64,000 bases of DNA from Clostridia bacterium (GTDB lineage: Bacteria; Bacillota; Clostridia; Christensenellales; DTU072), in NCBI GenBank assembly GCA_016297005.1, contig JAEDHK010000002.1:186001-250000 (forward strand), given 5' to 3'. How positions within the stretch are numbered: the first letter of the stretch is position 1; each line of letters opens with the position of its first letter. The notes under the pieces are model-generated. The model was given only the letters and a program-made list of their open reading frames with translations. It ran no database searches and was not told where the DNA came from. The position numbers were made by a program, and so were the translations under genes. Below, piece after piece: positions 41,090-50,047 of this stretch.

Positions 41090-43435
41090 TTACGAAAATC
41101 TTTTTTCGAGTATCTCGGCCATCTCGCGGGCGTCTTTACTGTACAACGCGCCGATCTGCTCGGCGAATTCGGCCGTAACGACGGCGCCACCGACCATAAC
41201 GGTGACCTCGGGGTGCGTCTCGCGCAAAAGCGCGGTCGTCTCCGTCATACTGTCGAGAGTGGTCGTCATAAGAGCGCTCAAACCGACCACTTCGGGCTTA
41301 TACCGTTCCACCGCGGCGAGGACTTCTTCTTTAGAGACGTCTTTTCCGAGGTCGACGATACGATAGCCGTAGTTTCCGACGACCGCTTTTACGATATTTT
41401 TTCCGATGTCGTGGACGTCGCCCTTGACGGTAGCGAGAACGACGGTCGCTTTATAAGAGCCCCCTTCGGGGATAAAACGATTTTTTAAGAATTCGAGGAC
41501 GGCTTTGGCCGCTTCGCTTCCGGCGATCAGTTGCGGCAGAAAGACTTTTCCGTCCGCATACAACGAGCCCAATCTGTTCAGACCGCCGATGACGTCTTCA
41601 TCGATAATGGCGGCGAAATTATTTTCGTCGGCTTTTTCTTTGACTTGCGCCATGGCTTCGCCGACCAGACCGCGCACGATGGCGGCAGACAGATCGAGTT
41701 TTACTTCTTTCTTTTCCACTTCCACGCCCTGGCAAGCGGCGATATACTTTTCGCAAGAGGGATCGTTGCCGGTCAGAAGGTCGTACGCCGCCGCGTCGAA
41801 CCCCGCTTTCAGCGTGGGATTGATGATCGCACTCGTCGTGCCGGCTTCCAAGGCCATGGTGTAAAAAGTAGAATTGATGATCGGCCTGTTGGGCAGTCCG
41901 AAACTGACGTTGCTAAGGCCCAGCGTCGTTTTGACTCCGATCTCTTGACGAAGTCTTTTTAAGACGTCCAGCGTGATGAGCGCATTGTTTTTATCCACGC
42001 TGACGGCCATAGTGAGCGGATCGAACAGAAATCTTTCTTTTTCGATTCCATACTTTTCCGCTTCGGAAAGGATACGCTTTGCGATTGCGATTCTGCCGTC
42101 GGCCGTTTCGGGAATGCCGTCTTCGTCCAGGCACAAAGCGACGACGTAGGATCCGTATTTTTTAGCGACGGGAAAAACGGCTTTCATACTTTCCATACTG
42201 CCGTTGACCGAATTGATCAGACATCTTCCGCACGCGATCCGCACCGCTTTTTTCAATGCGTCGGCCTTGGCCGTGTCTATACACAGCGGCAGATCGACGA
42301 TTCCCTGTATCTTCCGCACCGCTTGCGGCAACATCTCCGTTTCGTTAATGCCGGCGACGCCAAGGTTGACGTCGAGCACGTCCGCGCCTTCCTGCTTTTC
42401 GGCCATGCAAACGGAAAGCATATAGTCGAAGTCCGAGTTCAGGATCGCTTGCTTCAAGGTGGGCTTTCCGGTGGGATTCAGTCTCTCCCCGATCACGACG
42501 CTGTCCGTTCCGAACGCGACGACGCGCGAGGCCGAACAGAGAGCATCTGGGACGGTATTGTGTTTCGAAACAGGTAAGTTTTCGGTCTTTTTTACCGTTT
42601 TTTCTATATATTCCGGAGTAGTACCGCAACAACCGCCGAGGATGTTTACGCCCGAGGCGCAAGCTTCTTTCATGACGTCGGAAAAGGCTTCCGCGTCGGT
42701 GTCGTAGATCGTCTTTCCGTTTTCCAACCGCGGCAGACCGGCGTTCGGTTCTACAAAAACGGGAACGTAAGCGCAGGATACGAGTCTGCGGGCGTTATCC
42801 AGCATATCCCGGGGACCGGTGCCGCAATTAATCCCAACGGCGTCGGCGCCGAGCGCCTGCATGGTAACGGCATAACTTTCTATGCTCGTTCCGGTGAACG
42901 TCCTGCCGCCCTTCTCGAACGTCATACTGCATAAAATGGGCAAGTCGGTGTTCTCTTTGAACGCCAGAAAGGCCGCGCGCATTTCCTGCAAATCGCTGAT
43001 CGTCTCTATAATAACGCCGTCGACGGGAAGACCGGCCACGATTCTTGCCTGTTCCGCAAACAGGTCGTAGGCCTCTTCAAAAGTAGTGCTGCCGTTGGGT
43101 TCGAGTAAGGCTCCGGTCGGGCCGCAATCGTACACGACGTATTTTCCGTACTCGTCGGCGACCGAACGGGCAATCCCGACGGCGGCTTCGATGATATCGG
43201 AAAGAGAATAATTGCTTAAATCCGCCTTACGGGAGTTACAACCGAAAGTATCGGTAAGAACGGCGTCGGCGCCGGCCTCGAAAAAGGACCGATGCACAGC
43301 GGCTACCGCCTGCGGTTCGGTCAAAGGGTATAATTCGGGATGGGCGTCGGCAAGCCCCATGGCAAGGAAGGAAGAACCGCTTCCTCCGTCTAAATAAAAC
43401 CTGCCTTTCAGCGCCTCTTTCAATGGTTTTTTCAT
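41090..43435 (-). CDS. metH: Cobalamin-dependent methionine synthase lacking the reactivation domain
   Basis: 781 residues. Homocysteine domain (about 1-290) with zinc Cys residues in GINCGTG and GGCCGTTPEY; methyl-THF pterin domain (about 310-570; VIGERLNPTGKP, VDVNLGV-type segment); helical cap and B12 domain (about 590-781) with the cobalt-ligand motif GDVHDIGKN. The C-terminal AdoMet-binding reactivation domain of E. coli MetH is absent, as in a number of anaerobes, so oxidised cobalamin must be reduced by a separate protein. It starts overlapping the metF stop (TAATG). It transfers the methyl from methyl-THF to homocysteine. Confidence 0.95.
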   Translation of the reverse strand: MKKPLKEALKGRFYLDGGSGSSFLAMGLADAHPELYPLTEPQAVAAVHRSFFEAGADAVLTDTFGCNSRKADLSNYSLSDIIEAAVGIARSVADEYGKYVVYDCGPTGALLEPNGSTTFEEAYDLFAEQARIVAGLPVDGVIIETISDLQEMRAAFLAFKENTDLPILCSMTFEKGGRTFTGTSIESYAVTMQALGADAVGINCGTGPRDMLDNARRLVSCAYVPVFVEPNAGLPRLENGKTIYDTDAEAFSDVMKEACASGVNILGGCCGTTPEYIEKTVKKTENLPVSKHNTVPDALCSASRVVAFGTDSVVIGERLNPTGKPTLKQAILNSDFDYMLSVCMAEKQEGADVLDVNLGVAGINETEMLPQAVRKIQGIVDLPLCIDTAKADALKKAVRIACGRCLINSVNGSMESMKAVFPVAKKYGSYVVALCLDEDGIPETADGRIAIAKRILSEAEKYGIEKERFLFDPLTMAVSVDKNNALITLDVLKRLRQEIGVKTTLGLSNVSFGLPNRPIINSTFYTMALEAGTTSAIINPTLKAGFDAAAYDLLTGNDPSCEKYIAACQGVEVEKKEVKLDLSAAIVRGLVGEAMAQVKEKADENNFAAIIDEDVIGGLNRLGSLYADGKVFLPQLIAGSEAAKAVLEFLKNRFIPEGGSYKATVVLATVKGDVHDIGKNIVKAVVGNYGYRIVDLGKDVSKEEVLAAVERYKPEVVGLSALMTTTLDSMTETTALLRETHPEVTVMVGGAVVTAEFAEQIGALYSKDAREMAEILEKRFS

Positions 43436-44268
43436 TAAATCAGATCCTCGATCCCCGCCCGGACGTATTCGGCGGTATGGATATTATTCATAGTGTATAA
43501 ATGAATGGATTTTACGCCCTCTCTGACCAGTCCGCGGATCTGTCTGACGGCATAATCCAATCCTGCTTTACATAGAGCGACTTCGTTATTTTCGTATTTG
43601 GAAAGCATTTTTGCCGCTTTTGACGGAATCCTTGCTCCGGAAAGTTGAACCATCCTGACAATTTGTTTTGCGGACGTTATGGGCATAATACCGGCAGAAA
43701 GGGTGGCGGTAACGCCTGCGGCGGTCGCCATGTCGCGCATATGGAGAAAATCTTTGTTATCAAAGAAAAGCTGGCTCAAAAAGGTTTTGACGCCGAGATC
43801 GTTTTTCATTTTCATCACTTGAATATCCCGGTCGAAAGAAGGGCTTTCCACGTGCCCTTCGGGATAGCAGGCGCCGTAAATATCGAACTCTCCGAAGGCG
43901 TTGATCTGTTCTATCAGATCGGTGGCGTGAACGAGATCGTTCACTTTCTTTTCGGCGGTCAGATCGCCGCGCAACGCAAGGATGGACTTTATGCCGGCCT
44001 TTTTCATTTCTTCAAGCGACAGGTTTATGCTTTCGCGGGTCTGTCCCGCGCAAGTCAGGTGCGCCACGGCCGGGATCCCGTATGTATTTTGCAGATATTG
44101 ACAAACCTCGGTAGTCAATCCCTTTTTCGCCTGTCCGGCGCTGTACGTCACGCTGATAAAATCAGGTGCGACTTTGCTCATTCCGACGAGACAGCCGTAG
44201 ATCTTTTCGATGCCGTCCGATATCTTAGGTGGAAAAATTTCCAAAGAAAAATCTAAATTTTTTGACAT
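43435..44268 (-). CDS. metF: Methylenetetrahydrofolate reductase
   Basis: 277 residues from the ATG at 44268, since MSKNLDFSLEIFPPK is the usual MetF N-terminus; upstream codons read within tcdA. The TIM barrel has EIFPPK, SVTYSAGQA and LRGDLTAEKK. FAD-dependent reduction of methylene-THF to methyl-THF supplies the metH product downstream. It overlaps tcdA by 16 bp and metH by one base, and a GAGGT lies in the end of tcdA. Confidence 0.95.
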   Translation of the reverse strand: MSKNLDFSLEIFPPKISDGIEKIYGCLVGMSKVAPDFISVTYSAGQAKKGLTTEVCQYLQNTYGIPAVAHLTCAGQTRESINLSLEEMKKAGIKSILALRGDLTAEKKVNDLVHATDLIEQINAFGEFDIYGACYPEGHVESPSFDRDIQVMKMKNDLGVKTFLSQLFFDNKDFLHMRDMATAAGVTATLSAGIMPITSAKQIVRMVQLSGARIPSKAAKMLSKYENNEVALCKAGLDYAVRQIRGLVREGVKSIHLYTMNNIHTAEYVRAGIEDLI

Positions 44269-44933
44269 AAATCCGTTATTACCTCGCTTGCTGCTATCAT
44301 TCCGGCCGTTGCCGGTACAAAGGCCGTGCTGCCTATTTTTCCTCCGAAAGAACGAGGAAGTTCTTTGGAAAAAACTGTTTTTACTCCTTTCGTAACGCCT
44401 TCTTTTCTCAAACGGGAGCGTACCGCCCGCGCAAGAGGACATATTTCCGTTTTGGAGATATCGGCGACGATCAACTTATCCGGGCGCATTTTATTGCCCG
44501 TGCCCATGACCGAAACGACAGGGACTCCTGCGCGTACGGCGCGTAAGATAACGTCCGTTTTTGCCGGCACGTCGTCAATGGCGTCGACCACGTAGTCGTA
44601 TTCTTCGATCGGAACTTTCTCTTGCGTCGTTTCGTCGTAAAAAAGCGGGTAGGTCCTGACGTTAACGGAACTATTTACTTCCGTCGCCCTTTTTTTCGCC
44701 GCTTCGCACTTACTTAAACCGAGTGTTTTTTCGGTGGCGATAAGCTGTCTGTTGAGATCGGTCTCGGACACTTTGTCTCCGTCCACGACGCCGACGGTAC
44801 CGACGCCCGAACGCACGAGCGCTTCGAAAACGTAGCTACCCACGCCGCCCACGCCGAAGAGCAAGACTTTCGATTGCGATAATTTCCGCAACCCCTCCTC
44901 TCCGAGCAGGAGTCTGATCCTTTCGTATCTCAT
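44253..44933 (-). CDS. tcdA: tRNA threonylcarbamoyladenosine dehydratase (ThiF/E1-like)
   Basis: 226 residues with an N-terminal E1-like Rossmann fold: KVLLFGVGGVGSYVFEALVRSGVG, then VDGDKVSETDLNRQ and the ATP-binding Arg/Lys. YVVDAIDDVPAKTDVI is typical of TcdA (CsdL/YgdL). It would cyclise t6A37 in tRNAs to ct6A. Its start overlaps the cvpA stop. The operon with folate genes is most likely positional rather than functional. Confidence 0.9.
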   Translation of the reverse strand: MRYERIRLLLGEEGLRKLSQSKVLLFGVGGVGSYVFEALVRSGVGTVGVVDGDKVSETDLNRQLIATEKTLGLSKCEAAKKRATEVNSSVNVRTYPLFYDETTQEKVPIEEYDYVVDAIDDVPAKTDVILRAVRAGVPVVSVMGTGNKMRPDKLIVADISKTEICPLARAVRSRLRKEGVTKGVKTVFSKELPRSFGGKIGSTAFVPATAGMIAASEVITDLCQKI

Positions 44934-45505
44934 TATTTAAACAGGACGTTGAAGTCGATGGGGTTATGCTTATAGAGGGCGTAAATAAGGCGCGCCGCCT
45001 TGTCGCCCGCAACTTGTTCAAGCCAGGTTTCCACCGCAGGAACGTCGGTCAGCACCGCAAGTGCGGCCAGTACGGCCCACACAAGAACCATCCAGAACGC
45101 ACCGAACAAAATAGCTCCCAAAACGCGGTTGACGATGTTCCGGACGCCGCCGATAGTCGATTTTTTATCCTTCGGCTCAAAGAGTTTACGCACAATAAAA
45201 AGGAGGATCAAACGAACCAATTCCACAACGATAAACAGGATGACGTAATAGATCCAGGTCGCCACGTTGATTTTGGCGAGAATCTGAGCGAACTGCGCAA
45301 AGTATGCGTTGCCGCGGCCGATCCACGAAGCGACGAGCGGGATCGACGCAATCATTCCTCCGAACGTTATACAAAACCATACGGCGATCAGGTGTTTAAC
45401 GATCCCGCCGGTACAGAATTTGAGCGTTTTTCCGAAGCCAAGCAAATAGCCGAATAGGATCGAAACCACGAGGCCTACAATGAAAATAATGCTATAAGTG
45501 TCCAT
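44933..45505 (-). CDS. CvpA family membrane protein
   Basis: 190 residues with four hydrophobic segments and the KFCTGGIVKHLIAVW and VRNIVNRVLGAILFGAFWMVLVW segments seen in CvpA-like proteins. In E. coli CvpA is needed for colicin V production; Firmicute homologues are of unknown function. First in the cvpA-tcdA-metF-metH operon, preceded by GGAGAGG and a good promoter. Confidence 0.82.
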   Translation of the reverse strand: MDTYSIIFIVGLVVSILFGYLLGFGKTLKFCTGGIVKHLIAVWFCITFGGMIASIPLVASWIGRGNAYFAQFAQILAKINVATWIYYVILFIVVELVRLILLFIVRKLFEPKDKKSTIGGVRNIVNRVLGAILFGAFWMVLVWAVLAALAVLTDVPAVETWLEQVAGDKAARLIYALYKHNPIDFNVLFK

Positions 45506-45534
45506 AACTTACCTCTCCTGTCGGTTTGCTTTTC

Positions 45535-45563
45535 AGTATAACATATGAAAAATCGTTTTTCAA
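45535..45563 (-). promoter_or_regulatory. Promoter of the cvpA-tcdA-metF-metH operon
   Basis: Minus strand TTGAAA (45563-45558), 17 nt, TATACT (45540-45535). The leader is short; no S-box or B12 riboswitch fits between it and cvpA. Confidence 0.78.
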
Positions 45564-45605
45564 ATGCTTTTCCGCATTTTTCTGTTTCCGACGAAAGATT
45601 ACGTT

Positions 45606-46727
45606 TTAAGAATCTTCGGCAATCGGGACGTCGACTCTTTTTTCGGGTACTTTTCGTCTTAAAAATTTCGCCCGCAAAAGGTCCTGGATCACCGCCGTGA
45701 TCGGCACACCGAGAAAAAGCCCCCAAAAACCGAACAGTCCGCCCCAGACAGGCACGGAAACGGCAATCCAGAATCCGCTCAGTCCGACGTACTTACCCAC
45801 GATAACCGGATACGTGGTAAAAGATTCGATCTGTTGCAGAACAAAGACGGCGACAACGAAAACAAGGCACTTGACGGGGCTGACGGAAAAGACGAGAACG
45901 CAACACAGCGCGCCGCCAATATATGCGCCGACGATGGGAACGAGGTTTGAAAGTCCTATCACGAAGCCGATCAACGCGGGATACGGCACGCGGAGCAAGC
46001 TCATAACGAGATAACAAGCCGCTCCCAGAATAAAAGCTTCCGTTACCTGTCCTCCCAGATAGCGTGAAAACTTATGAAGGATTTTCTTTAAAAAAGAAAA
46101 CACCTTTTCCGCTTTTTCCGTAGGCATCGCAAGCAGGACGGTGTGTCTGAATTGTCTTTTTACTCCGTCGCGACAAGCAAGCAGCAGCAAACCGATAAAC
46201 GCGCCGAAAAGCACGTTATACGTACCGGTAAAGATATCGGATACCTGTTCTACCATCGCCGGGACGTATTCGGAAAACCGTTCTGTCAGATAGGCATAAA
46301 CTTTTCTTCCCAGGTCGAACAAAAGACTGAAAAAAGCGTTCGATCGGGCAAGCTCGTTCCTCGACGACGGAGAAGACAATTTTTCCGCGATATCCTTGAC
46401 GCTTTCTATGCTTTGCGGCAGGATCATCGTGACGAGCAACGTCAGCGCGCCGCCGACGAGGATCAACGTACACAGGTAAGACAGAATCTTTTTCGGCTTT
46501 TCTTTTCTGATTTTTCCGAACGCTTTATTACAGAAAAAGTCGTACGGAACGGAAAGGATCATAAAAAACAAAACCCCGAAAAAGACCGGTTTTGATACGG
46601 TAAAAAGTTTATCGAAAAATCCGGAAACCACCGAAAAATCGAAAACGACGAAAAGAGCGAGCGTCAAAAAGGCCAGTTTAATAAGATAATCGGCATACTT
46701 TTTCTTCATACTCTTAGTATACGACAA
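45606..46727 (-). CDS. AI-2E family (PF01594) transporter
   Basis: 373 residues if TTG at 46727 is the start, with AGGA 7 nt upstream; an in-frame ATG at 46709 gives 367. It has eight or so hydrophobic segments; the C-terminal half has GFVIGLSNLVPIVGAYIGGALC and the final GGLFGFWGLFLGVPITAVIQDLLR, both characteristic. The family exports or exchanges small molecules or sodium; the autoinducer-2 role is proven for only a few. Substrate not known here. It forms a separate unit divergent from the next genes. Confidence 0.88.
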   Translation of the reverse strand: MSYTKSMKKKYADYLIKLAFLTLALFVVFDFSVVSGFFDKLFTVSKPVFFGVLFFMILSVPYDFFCNKAFGKIRKEKPKKILSYLCTLILVGGALTLLVTMILPQSIESVKDIAEKLSSPSSRNELARSNAFFSLLFDLGRKVYAYLTERFSEYVPAMVEQVSDIFTGTYNVLFGAFIGLLLLACRDGVKRQFRHTVLLAMPTEKAEKVFSFLKKILHKFSRYLGGQVTEAFILGAACYLVMSLLRVPYPALIGFVIGLSNLVPIVGAYIGGALCCVLVFSVSPVKCLVFVVAVFVLQQIESFTTYPVIVGKYVGLSGFWIAVSVPVWGGLFGFWGLFLGVPITAVIQDLLRAKFLRRKVPEKRVDVPIAEDS

Positions 46728-46794
46728 AATTCGTCCTAAATTCCCGTTTCAAACTCTTTTTAAACGGGTACAATCAAGAGCGGGTGAGAACTGT

Positions 46795-47760
46795 ATGAGA
46801 ACGAAAAATCATTTTTGCGTGGGAGAGGGTCCGGACGGATTTTTAAAGGCGTTGTCCGGTTTCTATCCGGCCGGACGGGTCGCCGTCCTTTGTCGGAACC
46901 TGCTTGAGGGACAAAGGGTGGCGGCCCCTCTTCTTCGCAAATACAAAGTAAATCTTCTTTCTCTTGAAGAGAAAGAGAACCGAAAAGAGGACGTCCGGTT
47001 CGTCGTCGGCGTCGGCGGTCCAGAAATCGCCGATCAGACGCGAGCCTTTGCCGGCGACGTTCCGTTCGCCTTTTACGCCGGCCGCGCCGACTATCGCTTT
47101 CTGAACTCTTTCGACGGTACGGGCCGGTTGTCCGAGTTCGCCTATCTCGATCTGTCGTCCGCAAGAACGGACGCAGGGACGATCGCAGTATACTCTTCTT
47201 TGTTCTGTCTCTGGTGCGAGTGTCGTTTGCGTCTGTTCGAAAAAAGCTATCTTCCTTTTCTCGATAAAGAATTACTCGCCTATTGCGAAAGCATGGAGCG
47301 CGTTCTTGGCGGGAAGTGCGACAAAGAAGAATTTTTGTCGGAAGCATTACGCCTTATCGCATTGTCGAGCGGACGCCTGAAAAACGAAAAGGGACTGTAC
47401 GTTATGGCGGCGACCGCCGATCTTACGCCCGAAAAACAGTTTGTCGGCGCTTATTTTACACTTGCGATGACGTTTAACTTTACAAAAATCCCTTTCAGTG
47501 ATATCCTGTATTTGTCGGAAGAAGACGCCTGCTTCGAATACGACGAAGAGGTCCTTCCGGACAAAGAAAAAATGAAGAGCTTCGCCCGTCGCATGAAAGC
47601 GATGACGGCCTTGCCGGAAGTCAGTCCGAAAGAGATCCTTTCTCTTCTCTCTTCCGCCCGTTCGTCCGATTTGCCTTTACTGTCCCGCGCCGCGCACCGA
47701 GGTCTCTTCGAAGGATCGGAAAATGAAAAATTTACAAGAGATCGGCGTGTTTTTGTTTGA
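46795..47760 (+). CDS. Unknown protein, perhaps a degenerate iron-ADH/dehydroquinate-synthase-like fold
   Basis: 321 residues. The N-terminal part has alternating beta/alpha segments with VRFVVGVGGPEIADQTRAFAG, similar in style to the nucleotide-binding GGGK/S turn of glycerol-1-phosphate or metal-dependent alcohol dehydrogenases. The C-terminal part is helical but has no His pair at the metal-binding positions of that family, so it would be catalytically altered or unrelated. I do not recognise it with confidence. It overlaps the HAD phosphatase gene by 38 bp and the two are likely translated together. Confidence 0.6.
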   Translation: MRTKNHFCVGEGPDGFLKALSGFYPAGRVAVLCRNLLEGQRVAAPLLRKYKVNLLSLEEKENRKEDVRFVVGVGGPEIADQTRAFAGDVPFAFYAGRADYRFLNSFDGTGRLSEFAYLDLSSARTDAGTIAVYSSLFCLWCECRLRLFEKSYLPFLDKELLAYCESMERVLGGKCDKEEFLSEALRLIALSSGRLKNEKGLYVMAATADLTPEKQFVGAYFTLAMTFNFTKIPFSDILYLSEEDACFEYDEEVLPDKEKMKSFARRMKAMTALPEVSPKEILSLLSSARSSDLPLLSRAAHRGLFEGSENEKFTRDRRVFV

Positions 47761-48499
47761 CATGGACGGCACCCTGAACATGGGCGAACAACCGATTGAC
47801 GGCGCGATGGAAACGTTGCGCATTCTCAACGCCAAAGGAAAAAAAGTTTACTTCGTTACCAATAACAGCTCCAAAGCCCGCGTTGACTATCAAAAGAAGA
47901 TAAAACGCCTCGGTTACGACGCTGACTTAGACCAGATCGTGACGTCCGGCATGGCGACCGCTTCTTACCTGAACAAGAACTTTCCGGGCAAAAAAATATA
48001 TGTTTTAGGAACAGAAACGCTGAAATCCGAACTGAAAGACTATCACGTTATTATTACCGAAGAAGAAGACGCCGACGTCATGGTGCTTGCTTTCGATACC
48101 GAGCTTACATACAAAAAGTTATGGAAAGCGACCAATATCGTCGCCGCAAACAAGCCTTATATCGCCACCCATCCCGATTTCGTCTGTCCGTCCGATCACG
48201 GCAATATGCCCGACGTGGGCGCCTATATAGCGTTGGTAGAAAAAGTGACCGGGCGTTTGCCCGACGTTATCGTCGGCAAGCCGTACGCTCCCATGGCCGA
48301 ATTTACCGCCGATTTTTGCGGGGTAAGTTACGATAAAATGGCCTTTGTGGGCGACAGACTTTACACCGACATAAAATTCGCCGTCAACAACGGCATGACG
48401 GGTATCCTCGTCATGACGGGAGAAACAACGAAAGAAATGCTCGCTTCCAGCGACGTCCGTCCCGATTTCGTTCTGGACAGCGTTAACGATTTAAGATAG
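47723..48499 (+). CDS. HAD-superfamily IIA phosphatase (NagD/PGP-like)
   Basis: 258 residues. Motif I FLFDMDGTLN, a class IIA cap between motifs II and III, motif II VYFVTNNSSK, motif III Lys in VIVGKPYAPM and motif IV MAFVGDRLYTDIKFA. It dephosphorylates a small phosphorylated metabolite such as glycerol phosphate, p-nitrophenyl phosphate or a nucleotide; specificity is not evident. The overlap with the preceding gene suggests that one reaction sequence involves both. Confidence 0.92.
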   Translation: MKNLQEIGVFLFDMDGTLNMGEQPIDGAMETLRILNAKGKKVYFVTNNSSKARVDYQKKIKRLGYDADLDQIVTSGMATASYLNKNFPGKKIYVLGTETLKSELKDYHVIITEEEDADVMVLAFDTELTYKKLWKATNIVAANKPYIATHPDFVCPSDHGNMPDVGAYIALVEKVTGRLPDVIVGKPYAPMAEFTADFCGVSYDKMAFVGDRLYTDIKFAVNNGMTGILVMTGETTKEMLASSDVRPDFVLDSVNDLR

Positions 48500-48540
48500 C
48501 TAAAAAATCGCCTTATAAGGCGTTATTATCGGGAGGACTC

Positions 48541-49467
48541 ATGAAAAAAACCATCGTCTTACTTCTGCTCGTCTGTTTTTGCGTTCTTTGCCTCTCCGCT
48601 TGCTCGCCCTCGAAAGATCCGAAAGACTATTTTACGGACGAAGAGATTGCCGAGCTCGACAAAGTGGAATACACGGCCAAAGGCACCGTAATCGCCTATG
48701 GCGGCGGATTCGATCAAAACGACGATCAACGTATGATCATCGTTCGCAAATCGATAGAAATTTGCGGCAAAGAACAGCCGAAAATGCTCTTTATGACGTC
48801 CGGACACGGCGACAAAATTGATGGCAACGAAAATTTTATTCGCCATTACACCGACGCCGGCTGCATCGTGAAAACGTTGCAACCGTCCTTGGAAAGCAAA
48901 GAAGCGATGATAGAAAAAATCGGCGAAGCCGATATCATATACGAAACGGGCGGTAACCTCAACGGCCTGACGCAGATATGGGGCAAGGCCGGCGTTTTCG
49001 CCGAGATGAGAAAGGCCTATGAAAGAGGCGCCGTCCTCGTCGGCGTCAGCACGGGCGCAATGTGCTGGGCGGAAATGGGCTATGATAATTCTTCGGAAGA
49101 AGAAACCATCCGCGTCATCACGGACTTTCCGTTCATCGGAAAAGAAGCCGAATACGATTATTATTATGCGACCGGCATATTGCCCTTCTGCATATGTCCC
49201 CACTTCGACAACATAGCGTATAGGCATTTCGGAAGAAAGGCGAAAAAACTCGACGTGCCGTCCCTCGCCATAGAAAACGGCGCCGCCGTCATCTACCATG
49301 CCGGAAAATACGAAGTCATGGTCGATCCCACCACGCCCAAAAGAAAATGTTATCTTTACTTCCCGGAAAAAGGAATCAAAAAGGTCGACGTAACGGAAGA
49401 CGCCTCGCTCGTAGGTTACGTTGACGCCTACCGCCGCTTAAACGGCTATAAAGCGCATGACGAATAA
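48541..49467 (+). CDS. Lipoprotein with S51-type (cyanophycinase/PepE) peptidase domain
   Basis: 308 residues. A signal peptide ends in lipobox LSAC (C21). The domain resembles PepE: GTVIAYGGGF, PKMLFMTSGHGDK, IIYETGGNLNGL, and the nucleophile elbow VGVSTGAMCWAE, where S51 enzymes have GxSAG. Thus Ala is replaced by Thr in that motif. The usual S51 enzymes are cytoplasmic; this one is exported and lipid-anchored, possibly acting on Asp-containing or isoaspartyl peptides, which is only inferred. GGGAGG precedes the ATG. Confidence 0.83.
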   Translation: MKKTIVLLLLVCFCVLCLSACSPSKDPKDYFTDEEIAELDKVEYTAKGTVIAYGGGFDQNDDQRMIIVRKSIEICGKEQPKMLFMTSGHGDKIDGNENFIRHYTDAGCIVKTLQPSLESKEAMIEKIGEADIIYETGGNLNGLTQIWGKAGVFAEMRKAYERGAVLVGVSTGAMCWAEMGYDNSSEEETIRVITDFPFIGKEAEYDYYYATGILPFCICPHFDNIAYRHFGRKAKKLDVPSLAIENGAAVIYHAGKYEVMVDPTTPKRKCYLYFPEKGIKKVDVTEDASLVGYVDAYRRLNGYKAHDE

Positions 49468-49471
49468 AAAA

Positions 49472-49543
49472 TTCACTTCCCTTTTAGGGAAGTGAAAAGT
49501 TACTTTTCAGACCCGATGTTTCATGTGAAACGTCGGGTTTTTC
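49472..49543 (+). terminator. Double terminator region after the S51 gene
   Basis: First hairpin: TTCACTTCCC (49472-49481) with GGGAAGTGAA (49487-49496). Second hairpin: ACCCGA...TCGGGT (49511-49538) followed by T5. The inner part of the second contains the parS-like 16-mer. Confidence 0.8.
49517..49532 (+). other. parS-like ParB/Spo0J binding site (copy 1)
   Basis: TGTTTCATGTGAAACG differs from the Bacillus consensus TGTTNCACGTGAAACA at two positions (T for C at 8, G for A at 16). The identical 16-mer occurs inverted at 51771-51786. Chromosomal position near the replication origin is suggested by neighbours. Confidence 0.5.
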
Positions 49544-49558
49544 AGTTTTTGTGATCCA

Positions 49559-50047
49559 TTAAAGGAACTTTCTCATTTCAATGGCGTTCCGTTCGAGCAT
49601 ATCAAGCGTTTCTTCCGCCAGCGGACATTCGGCGCCTTCTTTATGCAATTTATTGACGATCTTGGTAATGGAAATAACTCCCATATCAATTCCTTGTAGC
49701 ATAATAGAGGCCAACTTTGAAGACGATTTATCCGTCAGCGCGTTCAGCGTGGCCGATAAATGCATCATTCCTTTTGCCATCGGCGACAATTCTTTCAAGT
49801 CATATCCGTTTTCGGCGGCATAGCTTTCTACACGCGCACACAGATCGGAATATTCTTTATCCTGCCGGAGCAAGACTTCACGAAAGGCGCCGTCCTCGGA
49901 CATAGGCCGGAGCGTCTCCACGCTGTCCTTGCCCGCCATGAGATTCCGATATATTTCCCGAACTTCCTCTTTGCAGAGCCTTCTTTCTTCTTCGCATACG
50001 GTCGTGCCGCAAAAACACTCTCTTTTTGTTTTGTTGTTTTCGTTCAT
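49559..50047 (-). CDS. Unknown protein with N-terminal Cys motif, downstream of yabQ
   Basis: 162 residues from the ATG at 50047 (GGAGGAAAT immediately upstream); an ATG 15 bp earlier is less likely. The N-terminus has CFCGTTVCEEERRLC, which could hold a metal. The rest is helical (EVREIYRNL; GMMHLSATLNALTDKSSSKLASIMLQGIDMGV). I do not recognise the family. In Bacillus the gene after yabQ is divIC, but this protein has no transmembrane segment and is not DivIC. Position after yabP-yabQ suggests a sporulation-related role. Confidence 0.75.
   Translation of the reverse strand: MNENNKTKRECFCGTTVCEEERRLCKEEVREIYRNLMAGKDSVETLRPMSEDGAFREVLLRQDKEYSDLCARVESYAAENGYDLKELSPMAKGMMHLSATLNALTDKSSSKLASIMLQGIDMGVISITKIVNKLHKEGAECPLAEETLDMLERNAIEMRKFL

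Noticed and set aside
45506..45605. SAM or B12 riboswitch upstream of the metF-metH operon
   Set aside because: The interval is about 100 bp with an obvious promoter and no S-box or B12-box sequence.
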